Source: Thiobacillus sp.
GTDB taxonomy: Bacteria > Pseudomonadota > Gammaproteobacteria > Burkholderiales > Thiobacillaceae
NCBI RefSeq assembly: GCF_018780105.1
Contig: NZ_JADMKC010000001.1
Location: 59,492 to 123,491 of the forward strand
Reading direction: 5' to 3'
Length of the DNA stretch: 64,000 nt
Below the pieces are notes generated by a model, which did no database searches, had not been told where the DNA came from, and was given only the letters and a program-made list of their open reading frames with translations. Numbering within the stretch: position 1 is the first letter of the stretch; each line of letters opens with the position of its first letter. This document shows positions 17,628-25,595 of this stretch, piece by piece. The position numbers and the translations under genes were made by a program.

Positions 17628-17945
17628 TTACTCCCGGTTAGCCCTGTCCCTGAGCTGCTTTTCCAGTTCTTTCAGGTTGTCAGGCGACTGGTTCTTTACC
17701 AAGGCGTCCGCAATCCGTCCCATGACCTCCCGGCTCTCGACGTCCTCGTCGCTTATCAGGGTGGCGTCCACGATGCGGCCATCCGGCAGTTGCCAGGCTT
17801 CCACGGTCAGACCCTTGCTCTTTCCTACGGGAACACGGACACGAACGGCGCCGGAGGCTTTCACCCAGAAATCAATGGCTTGGTACGGCGTTTTTTCACG
17901 GCGCGCACCATCGCGCCGCTCTTTGATATAAACGTGGCTGGGCAT
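17628..17945 (-). CDS. Hypothetical protein
   Basis: 105 residues. N-terminal basic stretch (MPSHVYIKERRDGARREKTP), a small beta-rich middle (ASGAVRVRVPVGKSKGLTVEAWQLPDGRIVDATLISDEDV), then a charged helix (KNQSPDNLKELEKQLRDRA). No recognised domain. It faces leftward, away from the E2-E1-JAB operon, so it is probably a separate unit with its promoter in the 440-base stretch 17946-18385. That stretch contains AT-rich tracts but nothing I can define. Confidence 0.5.
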   Translation of the reverse strand: MPSHVYIKERRDGARREKTPYQAIDFWVKASGAVRVRVPVGKSKGLTVEAWQLPDGRIVDATLISDEDVESREVMGRIADALVKNQSPDNLKELEKQLRDRANRE

Positions 17946-18385
17946 ATCTAAAGCAGAGTCAGTCGGAGCAGACTACTTCTCGGAGCAGAGGGCTGCACCC
18001 CAGTAGCTATATATGTTGGCGCGCGGGAAACCCCAGATTTCACGCCAAGCTGCCATTTATGGCTGCTCAAATATTAAGCGCCGCCTACAGACAAATCCTT
18101 GTTATAAATAACTTTTATTTGACTGTTTGGTTTTTATCAAAAACCTGGTTGACACGCCAAGTCCGGCCCATAAAATGGGATTCAACTCAGGAATAGCACA
18201 AGATGTAGTGTTCTGGGGAAGCGGGGTAGGTCCTGGGCGATTGGCGTCACTCAGGACCTGGTGGACCCTAAGGCCCGTTGGTTCGAAGCGCAATGTACGT
18301 TGGTGTAACGCCCCCGTCAATAGTGCAAATCGTATGCCTAAAGTCCCATCCCCATGTCATCAACCGTGTAATGGAGGAACCAATC

Positions 18386-18535
18386 ATGGTTCAGAAAACG
18401 AGCACGAAGAAGGTGAATCGGGACTCTGGGACCGGTCAATTCGTAACCGATGGTTACGCCAAGACCCACCCCAAGACGACTGAAACCGAGCGGGTAAGGG
18501 TTCCTGTGAGCCCTAAAAAGCCCAAAAAGCGCTAA
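18386..18535 (+). CDS. 49-residue basic protein of a recurrent accessory family
   Basis: ATG 18386 has GGAGG 11 bases upstream, deciding this start over the 36-codon longer frame. Sequence MVQKTSTKKVNRDSGTGQFV then TDGYAKTHPKTTETERVRV and a lysine/proline tail (SPKKPKKR). Short proteins with this RDSGTGQFVT..YA..HPKTTVTE pattern are common in mobile DNA and are sometimes mis-named multidrug transporter; their role is unknown. It lies 108 bases before the MBL gene in the same direction and could be part of that operon. It has no C-terminal Gly, so it is not an obvious ubiquitin-like modifier. Confidence 0.65.
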   Translation: MVQKTSTKKVNRDSGTGQFVTDGYAKTHPKTTETERVRVPVSPKKPKKR

Positions 18536-18643
18536 GTAAGACGATGGCGGGCTTCGGCTCGCCATCCATCCCTATAGCTATGTGTTCTGCTGAGGTTTAG
18601 CGGAGCGGTTACGTATTTGCCCAAATTGGGCGGAGAGGGTGTT

Positions 18644-19777
18644 ATGCATCAAGTGATTTTTTATCCCGTTGGAAACGGCGATACGAGCCAGATTATTCTG
18701 GAGAACGGCAAGCGGATTCTGTTCGATTTCCGGCACAAGAAAAAAACTGAAGAAGGGGAAGGTCCCGAAATCAATCTAAAGGACCGCTTGAAAGCAGAAC
18801 TTAAGGCGGCCGGCAAAACCTCGTTTGATGTTGTCGCCTTCACCCACTGTGACAAAGACCACATCGAAAACAGCGTCGAGTTTTTCGAGCTGGAGCATGC
18901 GGAGAAATACAAGGGTAATGGCCGTATCAAGATTGATACCTTGTGGGTGCCGGCGGCCGTAATTTTGGAAACCGCTCCAAACTGCGACCAAAGTGAAGAG
19001 TACGTAATCTGGCGGCAGGAGGCCCGCCACCGACTCAAGCAAGGCAAAGGCATCCGCGTGTTTTCCAAGCCCAAGATGCTCAAGGACTGGCTCGAGAAAA
19101 ACGGGCTGACGGTCGAATCCCGCAAGCATCTAATTACTGATGCTGGTGACCTCGCACCTGAGTTCACCCTGGAGGCAGATGGCGTGGAGTTTTTCTGCCA
19201 TTCGCCGTTCATCAAACACGTGGATGACCATGATGAATTCCGGAATGAGGCTTCACTAATTTTTAATGTCCGCTTCCGAAGCGGGGGTTCGGAGTTTGAT
19301 TATTTGGCGGTCGGGGATTCTTCATGGAGCATCCTCGAAGATATTGTGCGGACCACCAAATTTCACGGTAAGGATGACCGTCTAGCGTGGGACCTGTACA
19401 ACATCCCCCACCACTGCAGCTATCTGGCGCTTAGCGACGACAAAGGCGAGCAGGAGACGATTCCTAAGCCCCTTGTCGAGGAGCTTCTGCGGAAGGGCAA
19501 GGAGGGCGCGTATCTGGTTAGTTCCAGTTGGCCGATTCTCGATACCAAGGAGGGCCGGGAGCAGACGCAGCCCCCGCATATCCAGGCCCAAAAGTGCTAC
19601 GAGACTTATCTCGACCAGGTGGGGGGAGCAAGGTTTTTGGTGACAATGGAAGAGCCCAACGCCAACAAGCCGGAGCCGATTATTTTCAAGGTTGAATCCA
19701 GCGGCATCAGCCTTGATAAAAAGGTGCTTTCAGCGGCGGCCATTATTACCTCGACTCCTGCGCCTCGGGCGGGATAA
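18644..19777 (+). CDS. MBL-fold metallohydrolase of the E2-E1-JAB operon
   Basis: 377 residues from ATG 18644 (GGAGAGGGTGTT upstream). The metallo-beta-lactamase fold is shown by the N-terminal HQVIFYPVGNGDTSQIILENG (ComEC-like beta strands) and the metal motif T-H-C-D-K-D-H (H68, D70, D72, H73), with later VGDSSW and NIPHHCSYLALSD supplying further ligands. No signal peptide; cytoplasmic. ComEC-type MBL proteins act on nucleic acids or other phosphodiesters. Eight bases separate it from the E2-E1-JAB gene, so the two are one operon. In comparative genomics, as I recall, E2-E1-JAB fusions have been noted beside MBL genes, supporting a functional pair. The substrate (nucleic acid, nucleotide or conjugate) cannot be told from sequence. 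Confidence 0.8.
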   Translation: MHQVIFYPVGNGDTSQIILENGKRILFDFRHKKKTEEGEGPEINLKDRLKAELKAAGKTSFDVVAFTHCDKDHIENSVEFFELEHAEKYKGNGRIKIDTLWVPAAVILETAPNCDQSEEYVIWRQEARHRLKQGKGIRVFSKPKMLKDWLEKNGLTVESRKHLITDAGDLAPEFTLEADGVEFFCHSPFIKHVDDHDEFRNEASLIFNVRFRSGGSEFDYLAVGDSSWSILEDIVRTTKFHGKDDRLAWDLYNIPHHCSYLALSDDKGEQETIPKPLVEELLRKGKEGAYLVSSSWPILDTKEGREQTQPPHIQAQKCYETYLDQVGGARFLVTMEEPNANKPEPIIFKVESSGISLDKKVLSAAAIITSTPAPRAG

Positions 19778-19785
19778 CGCGCGCA

Positions 19786-22086
19786 ATGGATTACCTTTCC
19801 TTCGGTGAACGCTGCGACAAAAGTCCAGCCCCGGAATGCTTGTTGTATGAGGAATCGCGCAGATTGCTTGAGGCCTGCCTGAGGAATCGGGACCTTAGCG
19901 TGGTGGAGTTGAGGAAGGTCAATTTCACCAATCATAAGACAGGCGCCGTCACTGCCGTGGACGCAATAATTGTCGATTGCGTTGATGGTACATATCCTTC
20001 GAGAAATGAAGTCGGAATAAAGCCAAGGGAACGGCTTGCGCTGACGTATAAACCTGGCGACGGGCTTCCATACGAGGTGTGGGCTCTACGACGTGGCTTT
20101 CCTGACACGCTTCACCAAAACTACGTTGCCCCTAGACACCCGCCATCGCTCTGTCTTTACTTCGAGATGTGGCAGACGGTTGAGCGTACGTGGACGCCAG
20201 AAAAGCACCTGCAGCGAGTGCTGTGGTGGCTTCGAGAAACGGCAAATGGCACCTTGCATCGAGGCGACCAGCCTCTGGAACAGTTTTACTTTGTTTCAGA
20301 GTTTGAGGTCGTTCTACCGCACGATTTCATCGAAAAATCTACGGACAGGACACTGTCACTGCATCTTGAAGCCGTGTTTCACGAGCACGATAAATTCAAG
20401 GTAATCCGCGCCGGTTTTGTCCCGAGAGACAAAGCGCCTGTTCGGCAGGCGCTATCAGTGGACTTCCTGGCGGTTACAGTGCCTCCGGTCGGGCATTCCA
20501 GAGTGGAAAAGTTTCCCAATACTCTCGGTGAACTTGAGAATCAATTTGAAAGGCGTGGGTCCAGTTTTGTTGGTGCCCTGACACAAACCCTCCTGGACCG
20601 ATATCCGGAAGATGGCTTGATTCCTGAGCGCCGCCGGACGTTGCTCGTGCTCAGTATTCCACGATTACGAGACGGCGGTGATGAGGTAGAGCAAACGGAG
20701 GTTCGCGGCCTATTGCTAGAAGAGGATATTACCTCGATAGGACTTAAAGCCGGCCTACTCGTCAGCAGCCCTGATAATGGGCGCGTTTACAAAGACACGC
20801 TGCGTTTCCTCAGCCAGGAAGCCCCCAAGGGGGACAGCGATGATTGGCGAGACATAGCAGTCGCGCAACCTATTGATATCAAGATTGCTGTTACAAAACA
20901 GGATGCAAGGCGTGCTTCCGGAGTGCCAGATGAAGGCTCTGATTTTCATGGCGTCCTGGCTGGGGTCGGCGCGCTTGGAAGTGTGCTGGCCGACTTGTGG
21001 TCAAGAGCGGGCTGGGGAAGCTGGACTTATGTAGACGACGACATTCTGAAACCGCACAACGTCATACGACATACCGGTAAAGCCCAACATGTGGGCTACT
21101 ACAAGGCTAACGTTGTCTCCACAGGGGTAGGCCTGAATTATTCGGATGGCATCGAATCGGCAAAAGGTCTGCCTGGGAAAATCACCGATGCAGATAAGCC
21201 GGAAATTCGTGACGCCGTCTCGACGGCCAAACTCCTGGTTGACGCAACGACGACTCTGCACGCTCCTCGTGATTTAGCGTCCCAAGACTCAACACCTAGG
21301 TCCGCTTCGGTATTTTTGACCCCCAGCGGCAAATCATCGGTGATGCTACTTGAGGACAAGGACCGCTCGACGCGACTGTCCCACCTTGAGGCGCAGTACT
21401 ACCGGGCTATTCTCAATGACTATTGGGGTGCGGAACACCTTAGCGGCCACTATGGTGGGTTGATTGTGGGTGGTGGGTGCCGGGACGTATCGGCGGTTAT
21501 CTCCAATGAGCTCATTCAACTCCACGGGGCTACGTTGGCACGCCAGCTTCGGACGTTGTCGGCACAGCAGAACGCACAAATTCGAACATGGCAGTTGGAC
21601 GATAGCACTGGCGCCCTATCATTCGCGGAGGTTCCGGTTCAGACGCCACTAGTCCGCGAGCGACTTGGGTGGAATATCGTTTTCGACGAGGGATTACAAG
21701 CGAAGTTTTTTGCCGAGCGTGAGCGGCATCTCCCCAAGGAGACCGGTGGCGTGCTTCTCGGGTATTTTGACCAGAAGCTCAAGTCCATTTTCATCGTTGA
21801 TGCTCTGATGGCACCACCTGATAGCCAAGCCGATGTTACTGGTTTTACAAGAGGGAAACAGGGATTGAGGGAGCAACTCGACGAGTGTGCGAGAAGAACC
21901 GCGCACGTGGTTGGGTATATCGGCGAATGGCATTCACATCCGCCCGGCTCTTCGGCGCAATCAAGCCCCATGGATGTAGAGCTCCTCGCCCACCTTGCCC
22001 TTAAGATGACCTTAGACGGGCTCCCGGCGTTAATGCTTATTGTGGGAGAAGGGGAAATTGAAGTGTCGCTCGGAGAAGTTCAGTGA
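19786..22086 (+). CDS. E2-E1-JAB fusion (ubiquitin-like conjugation/deconjugation enzyme)
   Basis: 766 residues, three modules. (1) N-terminal E2-like domain: HPPSLCLYFEMWQTVERTWT with C123 as candidate catalytic Cys and W136-T-P-E-K-H-L-Q-R-V-L as in UBC folds. (2) ThiF/E1 adenylation domain from about 385: G393-x-G395-x-x-G398 in LAGVGALGSVLADLW, then VDDDILKPHNVIRHT, with C565 in VGGGCRDVS as a possible catalytic Cys. (3) C-terminal JAB/JAMM peptidase: E652 in LPKETGGVLLG and H716-S-H718-P...SPMD730 in EWHSHPPG. It should adenylate a C-terminal Gly, pass it via Cys, and trim precursors or conjugates with the metalloprotease. No modifier gene is visible in the operon. Overlaps the patatin start by 1 base. 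Confidence 0.88.
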   Translation: MDYLSFGERCDKSPAPECLLYEESRRLLEACLRNRDLSVVELRKVNFTNHKTGAVTAVDAIIVDCVDGTYPSRNEVGIKPRERLALTYKPGDGLPYEVWALRRGFPDTLHQNYVAPRHPPSLCLYFEMWQTVERTWTPEKHLQRVLWWLRETANGTLHRGDQPLEQFYFVSEFEVVLPHDFIEKSTDRTLSLHLEAVFHEHDKFKVIRAGFVPRDKAPVRQALSVDFLAVTVPPVGHSRVEKFPNTLGELENQFERRGSSFVGALTQTLLDRYPEDGLIPERRRTLLVLSIPRLRDGGDEVEQTEVRGLLLEEDITSIGLKAGLLVSSPDNGRVYKDTLRFLSQEAPKGDSDDWRDIAVAQPIDIKIAVTKQDARRASGVPDEGSDFHGVLAGVGALGSVLADLWSRAGWGSWTYVDDDILKPHNVIRHTGKAQHVGYYKANVVSTGVGLNYSDGIESAKGLPGKITDADKPEIRDAVSTAKLLVDATTTLHAPRDLASQDSTPRSASVFLTPSGKSSVMLLEDKDRSTRLSHLEAQYYRAILNDYWGAEHLSGHYGGLIVGGGCRDVSAVISNELIQLHGATLARQLRTLSAQQNAQIRTWQLDDSTGALSFAEVPVQTPLVRERLGWNIVFDEGLQAKFFAERERHLPKETGGVLLGYFDQKLKSIFIVDALMAPPDSQADVTGFTRGKQGLREQLDECARRTAHVVGYIGEWHSHPPGSSAQSSPMDVELLAHLALKMTLDGLPALMLIVGEGEIEVSLGEVQ

Positions 22087-23246
22087 TGGCCCTGCAAAAA
22101 GAAAAAACAAGGATTGGTCTTGCCTTATCCGGCGGTGGGGTTCGTGCAGCGGCTTTTCACGCGGGGGTGCTTCAGTACCTGGCGGAACAGGGGAAACTCG
22201 AGGAGGTCACGCATATTTCAAGCGTGTCCGGCGGCAGCTTGTTCACCGGACTGGTCTACAGTTCAAACTTCAATACCTGGCCCGACTCGCGACAATACCT
22301 TGGAGTTTCTCTGCCCCATGTGCGCAATCTGCTAACTACAACCAATCTTCAGTACAGCGCACTTGTCCGCCTATTGTTGATTCCCTCCAACTGGAGGTAT
22401 CTGCTGTCTCGAGCCAACGTCATAGCTCAAACAATAGGGACCTTGTGGGGAATCGGCGGTGCGTTGAGGGATATAGGTGACAAACCAGTTTGGTCAATTA
22501 ATGGGACCACCGCTGAGACTGGAAAGAGATTTCGCTTTAAGGCAGGTCAATTTGGGGACTATCTCATTGGGTATGCGACGGCACCTTCCTTCCCCTTGAA
22601 AAATGCACTTGCAGTTTCCGCGGCATTCCCTGGAGGCGTAGGCCCCTTATCCATCAATTCCAATGAGTTTGCGTGGAGGAAGAAAAAGAACTGGGATGCA
22701 CAAGGGAGCGCAGAGGAGGTAGTGCCGGACCACAAACGCCTGCATCTGTATGACGGCGGGGTCTACGACAATCTCGGGTTGGAACCCTTATTTGATGTGG
22801 GGCGCCAACGATTCAAGGCCCAGGACGGAAGCACGATTGATAAGCTGTTTGTGTCTGACGCAGGTTCGCCGCTACAGAACACGGTCATCCCGAGCCAGCT
22901 CAATCCGTTTCGATTCAAGCGTTTGGTCGACATCATGTTGGACCAAACTCGCGCCATCCGGGTCCGTTCATTCGTCAACTTCTTGCAGAACAATCCCTCG
23001 GGAGGCGCTTACGTCATGATAGGCACTGACGCTATTAAGAGCCTCGAAGATTTCGGGCATGCAAACGAAGCGACCAAAGGTAAGTTGCTTGAGAGAAAAT
23101 GGCTTTCACTCGAAGAAGCTGTTTCCGCAAAGCAGTACCCAACAAATCTGGAAAAAATGACCGAAGACGCTTTTGACTTGGTGGCTCGCCATGGTTACGA
23201 GACTGCCATGTGGAATTGCGAGTTGTTCTCGGTGTGGGATAGCTAG
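22086..23246 (+). CDS. Patatin-like phospholipase, probable effector
   Basis: 386 residues. The oxyanion motif SGGGVRAAAFHAG is near residue 16, the nucleophile elbow SVSGGS gives S48, and the partner Asp is D223 in LYDGGVYDNLG: a complete Ser-Asp dyad. Patatin enzymes deacylate membrane phospholipids; in several antiphage systems (CBASS CapV and others) they kill infected cells. The start ATG shares a base with the preceding stop (TGATG); a GTG one codon earlier is possible. GGAGAAG lies upstream inside the JAB gene. Translational coupling to the E2-E1-JAB gene suggests its activity is controlled by that enzyme, for instance by conjugation or by cutting. No signal peptide; it acts on the inner leaflet from inside. 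Confidence 0.87.
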   Translation: MALQKEKTRIGLALSGGGVRAAAFHAGVLQYLAEQGKLEEVTHISSVSGGSLFTGLVYSSNFNTWPDSRQYLGVSLPHVRNLLTTTNLQYSALVRLLLIPSNWRYLLSRANVIAQTIGTLWGIGGALRDIGDKPVWSINGTTAETGKRFRFKAGQFGDYLIGYATAPSFPLKNALAVSAAFPGGVGPLSINSNEFAWRKKKNWDAQGSAEEVVPDHKRLHLYDGGVYDNLGLEPLFDVGRQRFKAQDGSTIDKLFVSDAGSPLQNTVIPSQLNPFRFKRLVDIMLDQTRAIRVRSFVNFLQNNPSGGAYVMIGTDAIKSLEDFGHANEATKGKLLERKWLSLEEAVSAKQYPTNLEKMTEDAFDLVARHGYETAMWNCELFSVWDS

Positions 23247-23276
23247 CCGTTTTAACTGCGACACTCCTTGCGGCCA

Positions 23277-23335
23277 GTTATACAAAATTATCAGCAAAAA
23301 AATAATTATCAGGTTGGGTGATAATTTTGTATAAC
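23277..23335. repeat. Perfect 17-bp inverted repeat between cargo and transposition module
   Basis: Arms GTTATACAAAATTATCA (23277-23293) and its reverse complement (23319-23335) around a 25-base AT-rich loop that repeats AATTATCA. There is no T-run, so a simple terminator is unlikely. It could be a recombination or resolution site, or a 3' hairpin of the patatin mRNA. Bases 23336-23553 hold no gene. Confidence 0.75.
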
Positions 23336-23553
23336 TCGCCCGGCCGGACGGGCCGAAGCGTAAAACCCTGACAAGCGTGGCCGCAGTCGTTCATGAGGCT
23401 AAAATTAGCCAGTTATTAGCGATTTATGCACATAACAGTCTAAAGGTAGCCCGTTTCTTCGACATTCGTCCGGCAGGCCCCGCCTCGTTACTGCCGCTAC
23501 TGTAAAAGCAGCTAACTCGCAGTAAAAACAAATACTTACATAATTTTTTCTTG

Positions 23554-23602
23554 TTGACAGCCTAATCGGTCCTCCTATAATCCGTTCATCGAACAATCGT
23601 TC
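23554..23602 (+). promoter_or_regulatory. LexA-like gene promoter with overlapping operator
   Basis: TTGACA (23554-23559), 16 bases, TATAAT (23576-23581): a near-consensus promoter. The operator GAAC-AATC-GTTC (23591-23602) sits across the predicted start site, preceded by another GTTC (23584); GAAC-N4-GTTC is the classical LexA box of Gram-positive type. Autorepression is expected. Confidence 0.8.
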
Positions 23603-23619
23603 GTTAAATGGAGGTTGTG

Positions 23620-24195
23620 GTGAACGACATTGACTACCTGGGCAAGCTCCAGGACTACTACGCCAAGCACCGCCTGCTGCCGTCCTTCGCGGTCATCAGC
23701 GAGCTGCTGGGCATGAAATCCAAGGGTTCCGTCGCGGCTCTGGCCAAGCGCCTGCAGGAGCAGGGCTACATAGAGTCAGGCCCCTCTGGCCGCCTGGCGC
23801 CGGGCAAGCGCTTCTTCGAGCGCGAGATTGTGGATTCCGTCCGCGCTGGCCTGCCGCACGCGGCCACCGACGTCGCTCTCGGCCACGTCTCGATTGACGA
23901 GCACCTCATCCGCAACCCGTCCAAGTCCCTGCTGCTGAAGGTGAAGGGCGACTCCATGGAAGATGCCGGCTTGATGGAGGGCGACGTGGTGGTCGTTCAG
24001 CGGGGTTCGCCCGCCAAGACCGGCGACATCGTTGTGGCCATTGTCGACAACGAGTTCACCATCAAGTACCTGGAGCTGGACGACAAAGGCGAGTTCTATC
24101 TGCGCCCAGGCAACAAGGCCTACCCGCCCATCCGCCCACGTGAGCAGCTGGAGGTGTTCGGCAAGGTCGTGGGCTCGTTCAGGAGCTACGGATGA
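23620..24195 (+). CDS. LexA-like SOS repressor/self-cleaving regulator
   Basis: 191 residues from GTG 23620, chosen because GGAGG at 23610-23614 is correctly spaced; the ATG at 23608 overlaps that site. N-terminal winged helix (LGKLQDYYAKHRLLPSFAVIS...MKSKGSVAALAKRLQEQGYI). C-terminal S24 peptidase: cleavage bond A76-G77 (VRAGLP), S112 in KGDSMEDAGL and K149 in FTIKYLEL, all present. The N-terminus lacks the usual LTxRQxEIL start of chromosomal LexA, so this is a mobile-element relative rather than the host SOS regulator. It probably represses itself and perhaps the transposition genes until DNA damage triggers RecA-assisted self-cleavage. Confidence 0.88.
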   Translation: MNDIDYLGKLQDYYAKHRLLPSFAVISELLGMKSKGSVAALAKRLQEQGYIESGPSGRLAPGKRFFEREIVDSVRAGLPHAATDVALGHVSIDEHLIRNPSKSLLLKVKGDSMEDAGLMEGDVVVVQRGSPAKTGDIVVAIVDNEFTIKYLELDDKGEFYLRPGNKAYPPIRPREQLEVFGKVVGSFRSYG

Positions 24196-24434
24196 CGCTC
24201 GGCCTCACGGTCGCGCAGGCGGACTACGTCGACATCCAGCGCGCGCATGCACTGCAGGAAGAAGCTGAAGGAAAACGTGCCGCGGATGATTTTGTTGGCC
24301 AGCGCCTTGGGGTTCTCGTCCACACCAACGGACAGCAGCGCCCTCGACAGACCTTTGTAGGTCACGTCCTTGAGGGCAAGCTGGGCGCGCAATAGCCGAC
24401 GCGCCTCCTGCTTCCAATCCACTGGAGGGTTCAT
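24186..24434 (-). CDS. DUF6471 domain protein
   Basis: 82 residues filling the whole domain: DWKQEARRLLRAQLALKDVT, YKGLSRALLSVGVDENPKAL, ANKIIRGTFSFSFFLQCMRA. This family looks like a small XRE-like helix-turn-helix protein, so a DNA-binding or regulatory role is plausible but unproven. It overlaps the end of the LexA-like gene by 10 bases tail to tail and is divergent from the coupled operon at 24559, with the palindrome at 24461 in the shared promoter region. Confidence 0.75.
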   Translation of the reverse strand: MNPPVDWKQEARRLLRAQLALKDVTYKGLSRALLSVGVDENPKALANKIIRGTFSFSFFLQCMRALDVDVVRLRDREAERHP

Positions 24435-24460
24435 TTGAATGCTTTGATTGCTTGTCGTTT

Positions 24461-24474
24461 CCTCAATTTTGAGG
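24461..24474. promoter_or_regulatory. Palindrome in divergent promoter region
   Basis: CCTCAA-TT-TTGAGG followed by AATTAA, between DUF6471 and the transposition operon. A closely similar palindrome with the same trailing ATTAA lies at 25420-25435 inside the second gene of the operon, so both may bind one regulator. Confidence 0.4.
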
Positions 24475-24558
24475 AATTAACCGCATATTAATGGAATGCT
24501 TCAAAAAAGCCCATTCGCGGTTACTACACGGCCGGTGTCGATTATTTCAGGTCAAATC

Positions 24559-24858
24559 ATGCGAGTCGAAGTCCGTCCCATCAACCAGCGAGGCAAGCCC
24601 CTCGGTAAAGCCGAACGTCTCAGCGCGCCCCCTAGCCGCGGCATGCTCAAGGTCGCAGAAAACCGCCTCCACCACTTCGGCCGCGTGGTCATGTGCGCCA
24701 AGCTGGTCAGCGCCACCGACGGGCTGGAAACGGAGCTCATCCCTGAATTGCTCGACGCCCAAATCATCTGGCTCGACGGCACTGTCATGCGGCTGCGCGG
24801 CACCGAGCAGGTGGACGGAGCCCTGTTCGGCCAGACTTGGGACATCAAGGTGCTCTGA
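24559..24858 (+). CDS. First gene of the coupled transposition operon, hypothetical
   Basis: 99 residues from ATG 24559 (CAGGTCAAATC upstream); an ATG at 24496 would add 21 residues but has no ribosome site. A compact alpha/beta protein (MRVEVRPINQRGKPLGKAER..., NRLHHFGRVVMCAKLVSATD, DGTVMRLRGTEQVDGALFGQ). No known domain recognised. Its stop shares a base with the next start (TGATG), so the two are translated together; the transposase follows as third gene. A role in regulating or assisting transposition is inferred from position only. Confidence 0.65.
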   Translation: MRVEVRPINQRGKPLGKAERLSAPPSRGMLKVAENRLHHFGRVVMCAKLVSATDGLETELIPELLDAQIIWLDGTVMRLRGTEQVDGALFGQTWDIKVL

Positions 24859-25595
24859 TGCTGCGCGTCAGTGTTCATGCCGGCCCTCAAAAGGATGCCT
24901 CGCGCTACAACCTGCTGGCGTGGCTCGACATCGGCTACGAGATGCTGGCCCCCATCGCCGACTACAAGGTGGTGCTGTTCAAGTCGGGGATTGGCGCGAC
25001 GCCGCCGTACACGCTGGCGAGCTATCCCCGCTGGTCGGCGAGCCTGTGGGACCTGACCGCCCGGGCCATCGCGCTCGGCCTCAACTCGGATGAGCGCAGC
25101 GAGACCGTGCCGGAGGTGACGCACCCGCGCAAGGGATGTGCCTTCGCTTCCGAGATATCCGCCCTCATCGAGCATCTACCCGGCGGCCAAGCTATCCAGC
25201 GCAGGACTCTGGCTTCGGCATCCATACGCCAGGTGGGCCGGCGGCGTGGCAGCTACGAAGCGCATTTCGACGAGCACACGATGAAGCGCCAGCGCACCGA
25301 GCCATTCCTGTTCACCCCTGAAGTGCTGCGGCCGGCTGAATTGCTGCTGCATGCCTGCCTGGTGCGGTTGACTGGCACTCAGGTAATGCCGGCACGGCCA
25401 GGCCTGTGCGTTCCCAATTCCCTCGAATTCGAGGGATTAAGATACGTCCCTATCCACGGTTTGGTGGAGCCGGCCAGGACTGGCTTCCGCAACTGGCTTG
25501 CCGAGTTCAGCGAGCCGCCGCTGGAGCATGAAGGCGCGCCGTTGGGCCTCGCGCCCGAGCCGCTGTACGTGAAGTTCCTCCAGTCCGCCATATGA
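24858..25595 (+). CDS. Second gene of the coupled transposition operon, hypothetical
   Basis: 245 residues from ATG 24858. Features: SVHAGPQKDASRYNLLAWLD at the start, repeated TP/SY loops, GRRRGSYEAHFDEHTMKRQR in the middle and a proline-rich end. No recognised fold. It overlaps the transposase start by 4 bases (ATGA). The palindrome CCCTCGAATTCGAGGG within the gene (25420) lies about 160 bases before the transposase start and may be an internal operator. Because it is locked into translation with the transposase it is a candidate transposition accessory or target-choice protein. Confidence 0.65.
   Translation: MLRVSVHAGPQKDASRYNLLAWLDIGYEMLAPIADYKVVLFKSGIGATPPYTLASYPRWSASLWDLTARAIALGLNSDERSETVPEVTHPRKGCAFASEISALIEHLPGGQAIQRRTLASASIRQVGRRRGSYEAHFDEHTMKRQRTEPFLFTPEVLRPAELLLHACLVRLTGTQVMPARPGLCVPNSLEFEGLRYVPIHGLVEPARTGFRNWLAEFSEPPLEHEGAPLGLAPEPLYVKFLQSAI
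25420..25435. promoter_or_regulatory. Intragenic 16-bp palindrome upstream of transposase
   Basis: CCCTCGAATTCGAGGG then ATTAA; a sibling of the site at 24461. It could allow separate control of the transposase. Confidence 0.4.

Noticed and set aside
18644..23246. Type II CBASS
   Set aside because: Patatin and E1/E2/JAB fit, but no CD-NTase gene is present anywhere between the transposon ends, so the system is described separately.
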